This document shows positions 31,077 to 44,000 of a stretch of 64,000 nucleotides of DNA, one piece after another; position 1 is the stretch's first letter; each line of letters begins with the position of its first letter. Source of the DNA: Siphlonurus alternatus (Eukaryota; Arthropoda; Insecta; Ephemeroptera; Siphlonuridae). The stretch is from positions 36,776,203 to 36,840,202 of the forward strand of contig OX463779.1 of assembly GCA_949825025.1 (NCBI GenBank), read 5' to 3'. The notes beneath the pieces were generated by a model that saw only the letters and a program-made list of their open reading frames with translations, was not told where the DNA came from and did no database searches. A program made the position numbers and the translations under genes.

Positions 31077-31549
31077 ATGGGTTACTGACCGATATTTGAG
31101 TTAGCAATACTAGTAAAAAGTACTGTGTATCAGAAGAACGAGCCCTATTAGAGCATTCTACGACAATTTGCTGATTTTATATGGATTTTTAAAACTTTTT
31201 TTGGTGACGTCACACCATTGAATGTTAAATGGGGAAATGCATCAGTTAACATTGCTAAAATGAAAAGTTATCGAAGTACGAATTTCAAACCTTCATTATC
31301 GTGATTCTAGTACCTGAAAACCTTGCAAATGAAGTTTTGGTTACATTTCAATATTAAGTATGGGATTTGGCAATGTTAACTGATCTATTTTCCCATTTAA
31401 AATTCAATGCTATGACGTCATTTTTGAGAGGTTTTAAAAATTCATATAAAATCAGGAAATTGTCGTAGAATGCTTGTTCTTCATGAAATTCTCGTGCCTT
31501 TTAAAATGTTGACAAAAACTTGAAACTCTTTTTTTGGTCAGTACCCCAT
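31077..31549. mobile_element. foldback MITE with ATGGGKTACTGACC ends
   Basis: The termini ATGGGTTACTGACC and ATGGGGTACTGACC pair, followed by paired blocks CATTCTACGACAATTT/AAATTGTCGTAGAATG and ACATTG/CAATGT. The ends resemble those of the 14065 family (ATGGAGTACCGACC). TA flanks the left side; the right side reads TG. Noncoding. Confidence 0.7.
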
Positions 31550-31622
31550 TGTACTAAAATGCTCAGTAATAAAAAAAAACAGCACACTAATTTGTTACAC
31601 AGTATAAAATTCATAATGTTAA

Positions 31623-31965
31623 AGGAGGGGAACCGCTTCAGCTTTTATATTTTTACGTTTTATAAATCATGTCAAACTTACTTGTGCACCAAAAAAATAG
31701 TCACCACCCTCCGCCTTCCACCAGTTCAGCAGTTGACATTCAAAAAGCGCGCTGAAGAAAAGTGGGCTTAAGACGTTAAGAGCAATGATGATTGTGCTTG
31801 ACCTATCATGGTGCATGACGTCATAAGCCCCACTATTCTTTGACGAGCTTTTTGAATGTCAACTGGTGGAAGGCGGAGGGTGGTGACTATTTTTTTGGTG
31901 CACAAGTAAGTTTGACATTATTTATAAAATGTTAAAAATATAAAAGCTGAAGCGGTTTCCCTCCT
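31623..31965. mobile_element. TTAA-flanked foldback element (AGGAGGGRAACCGC ends)
   Basis: TTAA lies at 31619-31622 and 31966-31969. The arms pair from AGGAGGGGAACCGCTTCAGC inwards, including CACCACCCTCCGCCTTCCACC. The loop is near 31755-31830. No protein is encoded. Confidence 0.8.
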
Positions 31966-32368
31966 TTAACGTTATAAGTCAATATTGCATAAAGATGAAC
32001 AAAAAACTTTAGGAATTGACTGAAAGGCTGATATGTTTAAAATAAAAATTTCATTTGCATATAATTATTGTTTTTATCACAGTTTTTTTATTATTGCATT
32101 TATATCAACACAGCAAGTGCACACAGTTTATGAATAAAATATACTGTATTAATATTGTCACATTATATCAATTGCTTATTATTTTATTTATAATATATTT
32201 CAGTAAAGGTATCTACTGTATAATTATTATAATATACATTTCTACGGGAAGTACTACAATTTAAGCTTTGTCAGCTCAGATATCTTCAATAAGGTCTGTT
32301 TTTAAACCAATAAATATATAACATATAACCATGCAGCATTCAATTTATATCAATATGTAATTGACAGC

Positions 32369-32525
32369 CAGGTGCGGATCCAGAGGGGGCGCCCCCCCCC
32401 CCTCTTCCCCGAAATTTCGGATTTAACATTGGCAATATAGGCATTTCCCCCACTATTTTTTCTTTTTTTATCATTGGCTTTACGAAGAGGGCACCCCCTG
32501 AATTTTTTTCCTGGATCCTCGCCTG
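32369..32525. mobile_element. hAT-like MITE, 157 bp
   Basis: Imperfect inverted ends CAGGTGCGGATCCAG and CAGGCGAGGATCCAG are flanked by an exact 8-bp duplication TTGACAGC (32361-32368 and 32526-32533). Intergenic between THOC3 and the KIAA0513 homolog. Confidence 0.88.
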
Positions 32526-32957
32526 TTGACAGCTAGCACTTACTATGCGTGGTTAATTAGTTTACGCAAAACTTCAAATGAGGAAACGGCTCTGAAGCTT
32601 TTCCACTCCTCCGTCTTTCTCTTGATCAATCTACAATATCCCCAAATTATATTTTACATCTGCACAATTATAAAGCCTATATAAGAATTTAAAAATAATT
32701 ATTCTCAAAATTTGGCCTCTGAGCTACAAAGCTTAATTAAAACTACAGAAGTTAAGACTATCATCATAACCTACATTGTACATACAACTTTTAACGTTCA
32801 GTGGTAGCTCATTTTAGATATAACTGAAGAGCTGTAGAATAATGCAGCCACTGCTATAATAATGAATAAATTATATATAAATAATCCAGTATTCTATTTT
32901 GAGTGGACAATCGCAAAAGTGCATATTTTTTATATTTTTTAGCTAGTGTGCATTTAA

Positions 32958-33120
32958 TTAAGGGTAAGGTAACACCACCAATGTTAAATTTTCCACTCTC
33001 ATTTCTTCGAACATATTTTAAAATGTTCTCCTCTATATATGTCGTTTATTAGCTCTTAAAATATCGTTTATACAAATTCGATTCAGTTTCCGAGTTACGT
33101 GTATTGAAACTGAACCCATT
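32958..33120. mobile_element. truncated TTAA-family element (left end only)
   Basis: TTAAGGGTAAGGTAACACCACCAATG starts at 32958 and continues with AAAATGTTCTCCTCTATA and a TATACAAATTCGATTC-like block, matching the left arm of 17619 and 33213. No right end is present. Confidence 0.65.
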
Positions 33121-33212
33121 TATTGAACAAGCATACCCTGCATTTCAGTGACATTAGAAAAATTCTATGATCCAATCGTCCGATTTTTAACAAAAACTAG
33201 AAACAAACTTAA

Positions 33213-33563
33213 GGGTAAGGTAACGCCACCAATGTTAAAAAAAATCCCTGTCACAAAAATTCTGAAAAAAATCTAAAATGTTCTCCTCTATACCCCCTTT
33301 CAGTACCTAAAATATCAGGTATACAAATACGATCTAGTTTTTGAGTTATAAATTTTTAAAGTTGACTACTTTAACATGGAGAAATGAAACTCCCATGTTA
33401 AATTGGTCAACTTTAAAAATTCATAACTCAAAAACTAGATCGTATTTGTATACCTGATATTTTAGGTACTGAAAGGGGGTATAGAGGAGAACATTTTAAA
33501 TTTTTTTCAGAATTTTTGTGAGAGGGATTTTTTTTAACATTGGTACGTGGCGTTACCTTACCC
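33213..33563. mobile_element. TTAA-flanked foldback element (GGGTAAGGTAAC ends)
   Basis: TTAA lies at 33209-33212 and 33564-33567. It is a near-identical sister of 17619-17966, with the same loop AGTTGACTACTTTAACATGG. A 4-base extra string (TACG) in the right end is the main difference. Confidence 0.9.
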
Positions 33564-34021
33564 TTAAATTACATTTACAAACATGTATAACATGTATGCA
33601 TTAGTTTGACGATTGACCTGCAATTGAGACTCAAAATTTTGTTTTTAACATAATTCTATAACAAAATACAACAAAATTGCTTTTGATTTATGCTATCATT
33701 ATTTAATTGATGTAGAATATTAATTTAAATTAATTAAAAAGTTATATACTACTTATTATACAATTACTGACATAATCATGTAGGAATAAGACGTATATTT
33801 TCTTTTTCATCATGGACATAATATTAAAGAAGGCTGATTTCTATCTCATCATCACATCACATATTTTTTAACTTTATAATAATTAATTGATTATTAATTA
33901 ATTATCTATATTGTGTTTATATTACTGCAGATATTTTGAAATACTGTTGTATTTAAAGAGTAAAGTTACTATACAAGCATAAATCTTTGAGTAGTTAACT
34001 ACAGTACATATATAGTACAAA

Positions 34022-34370
34022 GTCTTAAAATATATAAGTGGAACACTTCACTTTGCATGTTAGCTCGAGTAACCACTATATGATCGAGGCCTTTTCGTGT
34101 AATGCAAGATGCGACAACATTGCCTACGAGGAGTGGTAGGAAGCACTCCAAGTCGAGAGGAGTTTGAGGGAAACCCTTCCTTCAACTGTGCTCTAGCTGT
34201 CATAGGTACCATCGCTATATCATACGCAGTGTTGCCGCCCTTGCATTACACAGCGCAGCCTTGATCATATAGTAGTCACTCGAGCTCAAATGCAAAGTGA
34301 AGTGTTCCACCATGAAGAAATTACATCTATAATTTATCCATGTGTTCCACTTACATATTCTAAGACTACA
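34022..34370. mobile_element. foldback MITE with AGTCTTAAAATAT ends
   Basis: The outer blocks AGTCTTAAAATATATAAGTGGAACA and TGTTCCACTTACATATTCTAAGACT pair. An inner pair ACTTCACTTTGCAT/ATGCAAAGTGAAGT follows, and GTAATGCAAGRTGCG-like blocks are inside. The target duplication is not resolved. Intergenic, downstream of the KIAA0513 homolog. Confidence 0.7.
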
Positions 34371-35008
34371 ATCATTGCCTCCAAAATTTTTCTTCAACAA
34401 CTTTAGTGTGGTAATAATATAATGACATCAAATAATTATTCAAACAAACAAATTTACAAAACTCACAGTTGGACAACAAAATTGATGAAGAAAATTTTCT
34501 TGGGTTACTACTGTACATACCTTAATTTCTCATTTAATTTCTTTTAACATTAAATTTAATATAAATTGCTATAAGATACATAATTATATTAAGTGATTTA
34601 ATACAAAAATTTATATTTAAATTTATTTGATTGATAGTAAAAAAATTATCAATTATTTAATTTTAGAAAAAATTTAACTTGTGCGTTGAAAAGTGTTGAT
34701 TTTAAAATTATGCTAAAAATTATGAGATTATACATATCCTTTTCTTTTACTTGAACAAAATACAGTACTTATACTGCTTAATAAAATGTATCACTTTGTA
34801 CTTTGTAAAAATAAAAAATTCAATGCAAAAGAACTTAATAAAAACTTAACTTAAAATCCTATATTTTTCTTTTTTAAACTTGTCAAGTATAGTTGACTGC
34901 ATGAGAAGTGACACATTTTTACCGATCAAGATGAGACTTTGAGTTCAAATGGAATGTGAATCACTGGGTTGACTAGTTCATGAATCAGTCTCTCTATTCC
35001 ACAGTCAA

Positions 35009-38000
35009 TCAATGAGCAGATGCCAGGTACAAATTCTCCAAGTTGACTCTCAGCATCTGTTGTTGATCTGGAAGGAACGGAGATGAAATTCAGTTGCTCT
35101 TTAAGTTTCATTTTTGACTTCTATTAATTTCAAATCTGACTATTTTTTATAAATACATAGCATAAGCAATTGCTTTAAACAGGCATGAATCCAGGATAAA
35201 GGTCACAACCATAATTTTTTTTTTAATTGAATGAGACTACAATTTTTATATTAACATTGACCCTCAACATCCTGCAGTAAAAGTTGTTTTACTGCATAAT
35301 TCTGTTGCGCTTAAGGGTAAGGTAACACGGATCAGCTGACCCAATGCTAAAAAAATCCCACTCATGAAAATTATGAAAAAATTAAAATGTTCTCCTCTAC
35401 ATCCCTTATCAGTGGCTAAAATATCAGGTATACAAGTTCAAGCTAGTTTTTTAGTTATAAATTTTTAAAGTTGACTACTTTAACCAAGGATTTTGTATGT
35501 ATGGATAGGTTATCTCTAGGGCCCGGATTTTAAGTTTTCAAAAGTATGAATTTAAGCACTGGATTAAGTCCAAATTTTTCTCAAAATCAGTTTTTAAGTT
35601 TCTTAAAATCAGTTCACTTTCAGTTCAAAAATGTAAAATAAGTTATTTCCAGTTTATATAATTTTTTACGATTTTTTTACTATTTTGACTCTTAAAACCT
35701 AGAAATAAAGGAAGAATTTAAAAACATTAAAAATTCTAAAACTTTTTTTTTGTTTAACGCATTTTATTGGTAACCTACAATCTTAATGTGAGAAGTGTCA
35801 GTACAATGCAGATGTAAGATGGAGGGAAGAAATAAACTAATTCAAACATATATTTTCATTTTAATTTTTTTTAAAAATAATTCCACATTTTTTCTACACA
35901 AAACATCGATTTAAGTTTTACAAAACTGAAAAAAGTTTTAAAAACTTGAAAAAACTCTAAAAAACTGAAACAGTTCTAGATTTTCAAAATCAGTTTTTTT
36001 AAGTCCAAATTTTTTTGCATTTTTAGGCATGAAACTTCATGATTTGTGGACATTTGAAGTCAGATCCCATATTACATGCGTATTTATAAAACTTGTTAAA
36101 CTTGAGATCCGGACCCTAGTTATCTCTATAACATAAGCATGAGAGCTATTGAGGCAAATCTCCAACGTAAGATGGCGACCGAGCGCAACCATCTGCATTC
36201 AGAGGCGTAGACAAGGGGGGGGGGGGAACCCCCCCCCCTTGAGAGCTGAACCTTATTAAATTTTAAGCGAAAATTAACAAAAAATGGTACTCGACTAATA
36301 CGATTTAGCGGAAAATTTTATGAAAAATTTTCTTAAAAAAAAAAAAAAAACTTTAAAAATTTATATCCCCGAAACACATCGTTAATACATCTTTAATTTA
36401 TTTCAAATCGGGCTACAGTATTATGATTATTTAAGTATGGTAATTTTATTATGATAATTATATTATATGTAGTTTAATTCATTATTAAGTTATTTATGTT
36501 TTTGTACACGAAAAGACAAAAATGTTGAAAACATTCCCCGCATGATGTTCAGCATTCAAATAAAATTATATATAGTATTTTATTATTTTTTAATTAATTA
36601 TATATAGGTATATTACATCTTACAATTGCTAGTTTCATCGTCTCATGTATACTGTACGTATATATCTTTAAATTTATTATCAAAGTTAAAAAAATCCGAT
36701 TTTTTAAATGAATTAATTTTACAGTATATTATACTTACAATTGTTAATGTAATAAATTGATTTTCCTGTTTTTATAATTTAAACATAAATATTTTTTCCG
36801 ATTTTTTCTTGCTCGTACATCAGTACATCGTCTTAAAATGTGGTCTATTTTTTATTATAGAAAAAGTAGTGACAAAAATATTGTAACTACATAATTTACG
36901 ATTTACAAATATAAGAAATTTGCTGCAACTTTTCATCGAAAAAAATTATATTCCACGTCCGGCCCTTATTTGTGAAAAAAATTGCGCACCATGAAACTAA
37001 TAAAAATAATATAAAAGTGGTTATTAGATGAATTATTTGATGTAACTAAAATTATTTACTCTAAGCTTTATTTATTACGTTAGTGCACATATAATATTGA
37101 AAAGAAATTTAAAAAATGGGGTGTTAAAAATATAACATTTTAAAAATATTGCATCAGGCCATACATTCTCTATAATAGTATTTTTTCATAATTTTTCCCT
37201 TACAAATAGGGCGTGTCCTTAAAAAAATCGCGCCTGCGGCGGGCTATTGGAGGCTACGCCCCCCAACCCCCCCAGTGGGCTGTTCTCAATCTTATTTATC
37301 TTCATGAAAAACCCCCTTGGACAAATCCTGGCTACGCCACTGTCTGCATTGTAAACTATATGGAAGTTCCCCAACGTAAGATGGCGGACATCCAATTGGT
37401 TACTGTTGTAGTAACCGCCACCCACTTCCTCCTCACGACTGTGCCTCACCGACGGCAGAACCATTACCTATCCATACACATACAAAATCCTTGACTTTAA
37501 CATGGAAAACTCAAACTTCCATGTTAAATTAGCCAACTTTAAAATTTCATAACTAAAAAAATAGCTCGAATTTGTATACCTGATATTTTAGCCACTGATA
37601 GGGGATGAAGAGGAGAACATTTTAATTTTTTTTCATAATTTTCATGAGTGGGATTTTTTTTAGCATTGGGTCAGCTGATCCGTGTTACACTGTTACCTTA
37701 CCCTTAACATTTATTGAGAAAAGTCTTATTGGGTTATTGGATTAAATGTTTGTCTGACTCACCTGGGCTAAGACTGGCAATGGTGCACTGCTTTCGAAGA
37801 AACTCCAGGCATAATTCTCGGCTCAACCCAAATGCATGCATGTTGCTTGTGAAGGTGCTGAAAAACAAAATTTATAAGTAAATTGAAAGGATTTTCTTTT
37901 ACAATTTATCAATATTGGCTTACTAGAAGTAAAATGGCTTGAACTCTAGAACGTAGGATAAGAAAAGAAGAAGAATATATTAATATTCATCTATGCTTGT

Positions 38001-41000
38001 TAATGTTTTTTTACAACATACAGTATTGCAAATTGCTTTAAAGAAGTTTAAACATTCAATAAATATGGTGCAACCAATTTACCATGTTTCTCCTGTCTTA
38101 ATGCCTTAAAAAAGCAAGAGGTAACCAAGCAATTAATAATTAGTATTGAATCTACAAAGAGAAAATGATATGTTCTTGACTGACAGAAAAGTGTATGTTA
38201 AAATAAGACTCTGCACTCAGCACACAATATAAGGGATAGAAGCTGATGTATGCAATTGTTTAAAAATTGGAGGACTTTACGGGCAATGACTGCTTGGTCC
38301 GCAGACCCAAAGTCAATTAATACATTAATAAATTCAATTCAAGGTGAAGCAGGTCATTTGGGATCAATCATCCTACCACCCTCTTCAAATGGTTAGTATA
38401 GCCAAACTATATAGAGCAAACTACATTTACAGTGCACGGGTGAACTGTGTCTCCCTCCTTCTTACCCTTCTCTAACCTCCTTCCTTGCTTTGCTTTATTT
38501 TTCTGGTCTACAACGGATACACCATACATTGACACAAACAAACTCACCCCAGCTGTCCGAAGGTGATGTTCTCTTGGTACGTCCGTTCATCAGTGAGTGC
38601 CTCCAGACGGTTGCTGGCCACATCGTCTCTGGTCGCGACAGGCCTCAGAGATCGCTCGCACTGCAGAGCCTCAAAGAAGGCTGCATTCCAGAAACGGAGG
38701 GAGTGGAAGATGGGCTGGTCCCTCAGAACGGAAAACACGTACTGTCGACTAGAGGGGGAACCACTCACTGAAAACACAAGGAAGAACTCTAAGATTTTTG
38801 TTACTGGTTGCTGACAATAATAATATGTAGTTGTAAGTGTATTATTAATAACATTAATAATTTGCCTTTCTAATAATAACTCTTTTTTGTTTTTATAATA
38901 TAATATCTTCTTTTCTTAATATACAATATACTGTTGGTTGTAACTGTAATGTGTGAAAAGCTGATTTGAAGGCACTATTGTTGTGAAATAACATGTTGTT
39001 ACCTTCAAAGTAGAATGTGAAGCACATGTTCATGAGCGACTTGGCTGGTGCAAAGTCGTCGGAATCAGCACACTCAAATAAGATGATGGCGAAAAATTGG
39101 GCAAGGCTGAAGAATGTCGCTTCTGTCACTCGACGTCCCTGCACTCGCTGAGCGTTGACAAACCTCGCAAACCAAAGTCTGCCAGCTTCTTCCTGGGCAA
39201 CAAACAATGAGGAATTTGCATGCGTGAATCTGATTGGCTTAATCGAAAGAGGGGGCTGAGAAATACATGTGTGAATTTTATGCGAATTTTTTGAGCACTG
39301 CAAGTATGCTCAAATGCATATTTAAAAGATGCACTTTACCTGGAGGCGATGGCGCATCGCCAGTGACGTCATCGCTATGTCAGGTTCGGTTCACTATAGA
39401 TATGCATACCTGTACGCACCTGCATAACAGGTAGCCAATCAAAAACAATCTAGCCAAAATTCAAAATTTCAAATGCCTAGCCTATTAGTTTTAAAACTTA
39501 AAAAATGCACATTATTCCATATACGCGTACTGTAAAAACACACTGGGAGATAAGTAATATTACAAACGTACCTTTCATCATATTTAAATAATAGAAATTG
39601 TTTCGCAAATAGTTTCATTTAACTGAAGAGAAGATGCAATCGATGCAATATCAAGTCCTGCCACCAACTTTTCTGTTTAAATTATTGGCGATTATTGGCG
39701 CGTCATGCATCAATCAGCCAATAAAAATGTGTAAATTTATCATACTGGACTCCTTCCGTATCTGCTGATTATCTATTGATTTATTTTATTAAACCTAAAA
39801 CTGAGCCTCTTTTCTTATCTACGAAGATAGTAGGATGCCGTAGGACTCAATATTTAAATTTATTAAGACCCTTGAATCATAATTTATCAATGTCTTTTCA
39901 ACCCCCTGTTTGCTGCTGCTGAAACCAGTAACGGAAGGATTGAAAAATAAATACAGTTTTAATTTCAACTTTTCCAACACGCCTATATGTGGTCGAGTGG
40001 AAAAGCGCTCGCCTTCCATGCAAGAGGTGAAGGGTTCAAATCTCCCCCGGTTCAATTTACATTTTTAGTAGCACGAAGAAGTTTATTTCATATTTTTAAC
40101 TCAAACGGGGTAAAATAGTTTTGTTTATAATTTCTTATTAATTTTTCTATCATTGAATGAAACGCTTTTTTTGTTTTTTTTTTTTTTGTTTTTTTTTTTT
40201 TTTTTTTTTTTTTTTGCAAAGTTTTTGTAAGTGCGTATTTAAATGAAAAAGTGTGACTTATAATAGTATAACATGATTATATTGTAAGAAAAAATAAGAT
40301 TATTTTACCCCGTACGTTTGAATTAATTCTTCGTGCTACTAAAAATGTAAAATGAACCAGAGGAGATTAGAACTCTTCACCTCTTGCATGGAAGACGAGT
40401 GCTTTTCCACTCGACCACGTACAGGCGTTATAGAAATGTTGAAATTAAAACTGTATTTATTTTTCAATCCTTCCGTTTCTGGTTTCAGCAGCAGCAAACA
40501 GGGGGTTGAAAAGACATTGATAAATTATGATTCAAGGGTCTTAATAAATTTAAATATTGAATCCTACGGCATCCTACTATCTTCGTAGATAAGAAAAGAG
40601 GCTCAGTTTTAGGTTTAATAAAATAAATCAATAGATAATCAGCAGATACGGAAGGAGTCCAGTATGATAAATTTACACATTTTTATTGGCTGACTGATGC
40701 ATGACGCGCCAATAATCGCCAATAATTTAAACAGAAAAGTTGGTGGCAGGACTTGATATTGCATCGATTGCATCTTCTCTTCAATTAAATGAAACTATTT
40801 GCGAAACAATTTCTATTATTTAAATATGATGAAAGGTACGTTTGTAATATTACTTATCTCCCAGTGTGTTTTTACAATACGCGTATATGGAATAATGTGC
40901 ATTTTTTAAGTTTTAAAACTAATAGGCTAGGCATTTGAAATTTTGAATTTTGGCTAGATTGTTTTTGATTGGCTACCTGTTATGCAGGTGCGTACAGGTA

Positions 41001-44000
41001 TGCATATCTATAGTGAACCGAACCTGACATAGCGATGACGTCACTGGCGATGCGCCATCGCCTCCAGGTAAAGTGCATCTTTTAAATATGCATTTGAGCA
41101 TACTTGCAGTGCTCAAAAAATTCGCATAAAATTCACACATGTATTTCTCAGCCCCCTCTTTCGATTAAGCCAATCAGATTCACGCATGCAAATTCCTCAT
41201 TGCAATAAATCAGATGATTTAGCACTCTAGTGTTAATCCATAAGTATATCTTTGTTTTTAATTAATTTGTAAATTTATTGCTTAATAAAATCTACATGTC
41301 ATAATTTTTCTAATCAGTTGGTGATGTGGAACTGTTAGGAAATGCAGATCATTTCACATAATTATGGTGTCTGACAACAGTTTGTAACCCTTAGGATGGA
41401 CAATTTGCATGACATTTTTTTATTGCAGAAATGGATAGAGGGTACCAAATTATGCTACTCTGAATTTTTTCAGATTTTTTTGAGAGCGGGAACTATTTTT
41501 AAAAAATTATTGAAAGTCAGTTTTATGACGTCACGGGCGTTTAGCGCCTATCCTTTTCTTAAGGTATAACCTGAGAATTTGTCTGTCAAGGTCAAGAGGC
41601 GTGGCTATAGTGGCAACACTGTTTGCATTGGAATGCGAATAATTTTTAGGAGGGGGTGGTGACATCAGTCCTTGGGAACGTTGCCACATTTCTCATCACA
41701 TATAGGAAACGATCATCGCCACGGTTCAAAATATATGAAAACAATTCAGAAAAATAGTCTAAAAAATTAGGTTTTAGTAAAAAAAAAAAGTAAAATAATC
41801 TGTTGTATAGTTTTTTTGCAATGCTAATTAACAAATTTAACATTGGAAGGATACAAAATTCTCTTTTAAATAAATTAATTATAATTAAACCAACGGTTAA
41901 AAAATTCCGAAAAAATTCAGAGCTAATTTGACGATTGTTGTAAGTCCACCAAATTAATTTGAAGAAAATCTGTTGTAGCGAATTTTTTGTCCAAATTTCT
42001 CAGGTTAAGCCTTAAGGACAGACTTCTCGTGAGGTCATAAAATCAACTTTCAATAGTTTTTTAAAAATAGTTCCCGGTCTCTAAAAAATCTGAAAAAATT
42101 CAGAGTAGCATAACTTTGCACCCTCTATCCATTTCTGCAATAAAAAAAATGCCTTGCAAATTGTCCATTAACAATCATTCTTTATACCATGCATGGTATA
42201 AAGAATGAGGTTAAATTCTCAAATCCTAAGGTAGAAAGTGCCACTATAAAAAGCATAGAGGAAACGTCAAAATTCAATGTTTCCAGAACAAAACATTTTT
42301 TTTTTTTTTTTTTTTCTTACTTGAGCAAGCTGGCCGAAGCGAGCTTTCTGTGCTTGAGAGATAGCGTTGCTGTCTCGGAAAAGTGTGGCAACGAAGCCTC
42401 GCATGAACTCAGCAGCCTCTGCAGCTGCCTCATCTGTCTGGGAGTCCAGGCTCAGGCTAGATGCCCAAGACTGTACTGATCCTTCAGAACCTATGACAGA
42501 CATCATGAAGAATATACAGTACAATAAATAAAAATTTAAGTTTTGTAAACAGTAAATTTTCTTGCCAGCACGTGGGCATAAGAAAAGAAGAAGAAGAAGA
42601 AAATTTTCAGTCATTTTTATTACCTGAATGTACATAAAATTTATGGTCTGCAGAAGATTCTAAACTTGTACTCGGTCCATAGCCATCACCTTCTGAGCCA
42701 CTGCTAGGTGCTTCTGGAATCCAAAGAAGAAATATGTTTCACATTTTAATTAATTTCCTATGGTAATTCTTCTCATAATTTGGCTCTAAAAATCACAGGG
42801 TCCAACTTTAATTGGCATCAGAGTACAAAGTATGACTGATGTTTAATGTAATAATAATATTGTTTTTATATATGAATATTATAGAGTGTAGTACATTCAG
42901 TCACTATAACCAGTGCATTTTCCAGAGGCGGCTTGTGACCGTAAGCTCTAGGGGTGCTGCAAACTGCATATACGCATATAGTACTGTTTTTATTTATACG
43001 TACAGTACACGCTATTTTTTATTTAAAACTTTTAAGAGGATTATATATGCGCGCACGAAAAGAAAAAAATCGTTGACGTTTCATATTTATTTGTATATAA
43101 ATATATTTGAACTTTTGGCGTTTTTTTTATTTTTTGACTATCAACTTATTGCCCTAGCTATAACTAATAAGTAAATTGTACTTACTTTATGTACAGTGGT
43201 GCTCCACTTTTTTTTTTTTTTTTTTTGTAATAAATTAAATTTTTTATACAATCTTAATTCTTCTACTTTTAGCACTCTCCGTAATCTTTAGTGGTGGCGT
43301 CAGTCACCTTTTTTTTTATTAATATTAATTAATATTTTCTCCCACTAATGATGCTCTGGTATGATTTCCCAGTAAAGATTGCACTGTGTTTTCCATTTTT
43401 GATGATTGAAGTATAATATAAGCACAAATTAGGTTGATTATGGTTGATAACTGCTAAATATTGCTCATATTGCTCTCAGTAGATATCACAAACAATCACC
43501 TCATCATGTAAAGTTCACTCTTGTTTGTATGTTTTTACTTCCCTCTGAATTCATTACCAACTTAACTTGAAAGAAACTATTTTTTTCTAATACAAGACCC
43601 CCTCGTAATACAAAGGGTGCAATTTTAGGTGAAAGAACTCAGGGTTGGTATCAAAACAAGCTGTGAAACTATATAGTATTAAAATGGTATGGTGTGTGAA
43701 AAATACCTGACCATGTACATAAAGTCTAAATTCTTATATTAAAATGTGGTAAGCACGAGGAGGAAAAAATGATCGTTTTGTTGACTTTGTTTTCGGTGCT
43801 GCGACTCTGCAGCTCCAGCCTCAACGTTATACCGCCGGTAAGACCTCGTGAGGTTTCGCTTTTATTACACCAACTTGCCTATGACAAGACCCTGGCAGTG
43901 CCGAGGCAGAGGGGAAAATGGAGGAGCGGGGGTAGTTTTGTCGTGGTAGTAGAGGGGTGGTTTAGAGATAAATGTTCGTTCAAGGGAGGTAGCGCGGTGA

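Larger units (their letters stand above)
35315..37703. mobile_element. TTAA-flanked foldback element split by nested insertions
   Basis: TTAA at 35311-35314 and 37704-37707 brackets GGGTAAGGTAACACGGATCAG and its inverted partner. The arms match 45320-45684 (CAGCTGRCCCAATGCTAAAAAA) and share the loop GTTGACTACTTTAAC with the other family members. The loop is interrupted by the hAT-like element at 35485-37493. It lies in the last KIAA0513 intron. Confidence 0.9.

Noticed and set aside
39982..40050. A functional tRNA-Gly gene
   Set aside because: A- and B-boxes are good but the acceptor and T stems do not pair, and there is a second, mutated copy in the other arm. It is better called tRNA-derived.
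39819..40588. Two 78-codon frames, almost identical, on opposite strands
   Set aside because: They are the same inverted-repeat segment read from each arm of the foldback; they include the tRNA-like sequence and have no domain.
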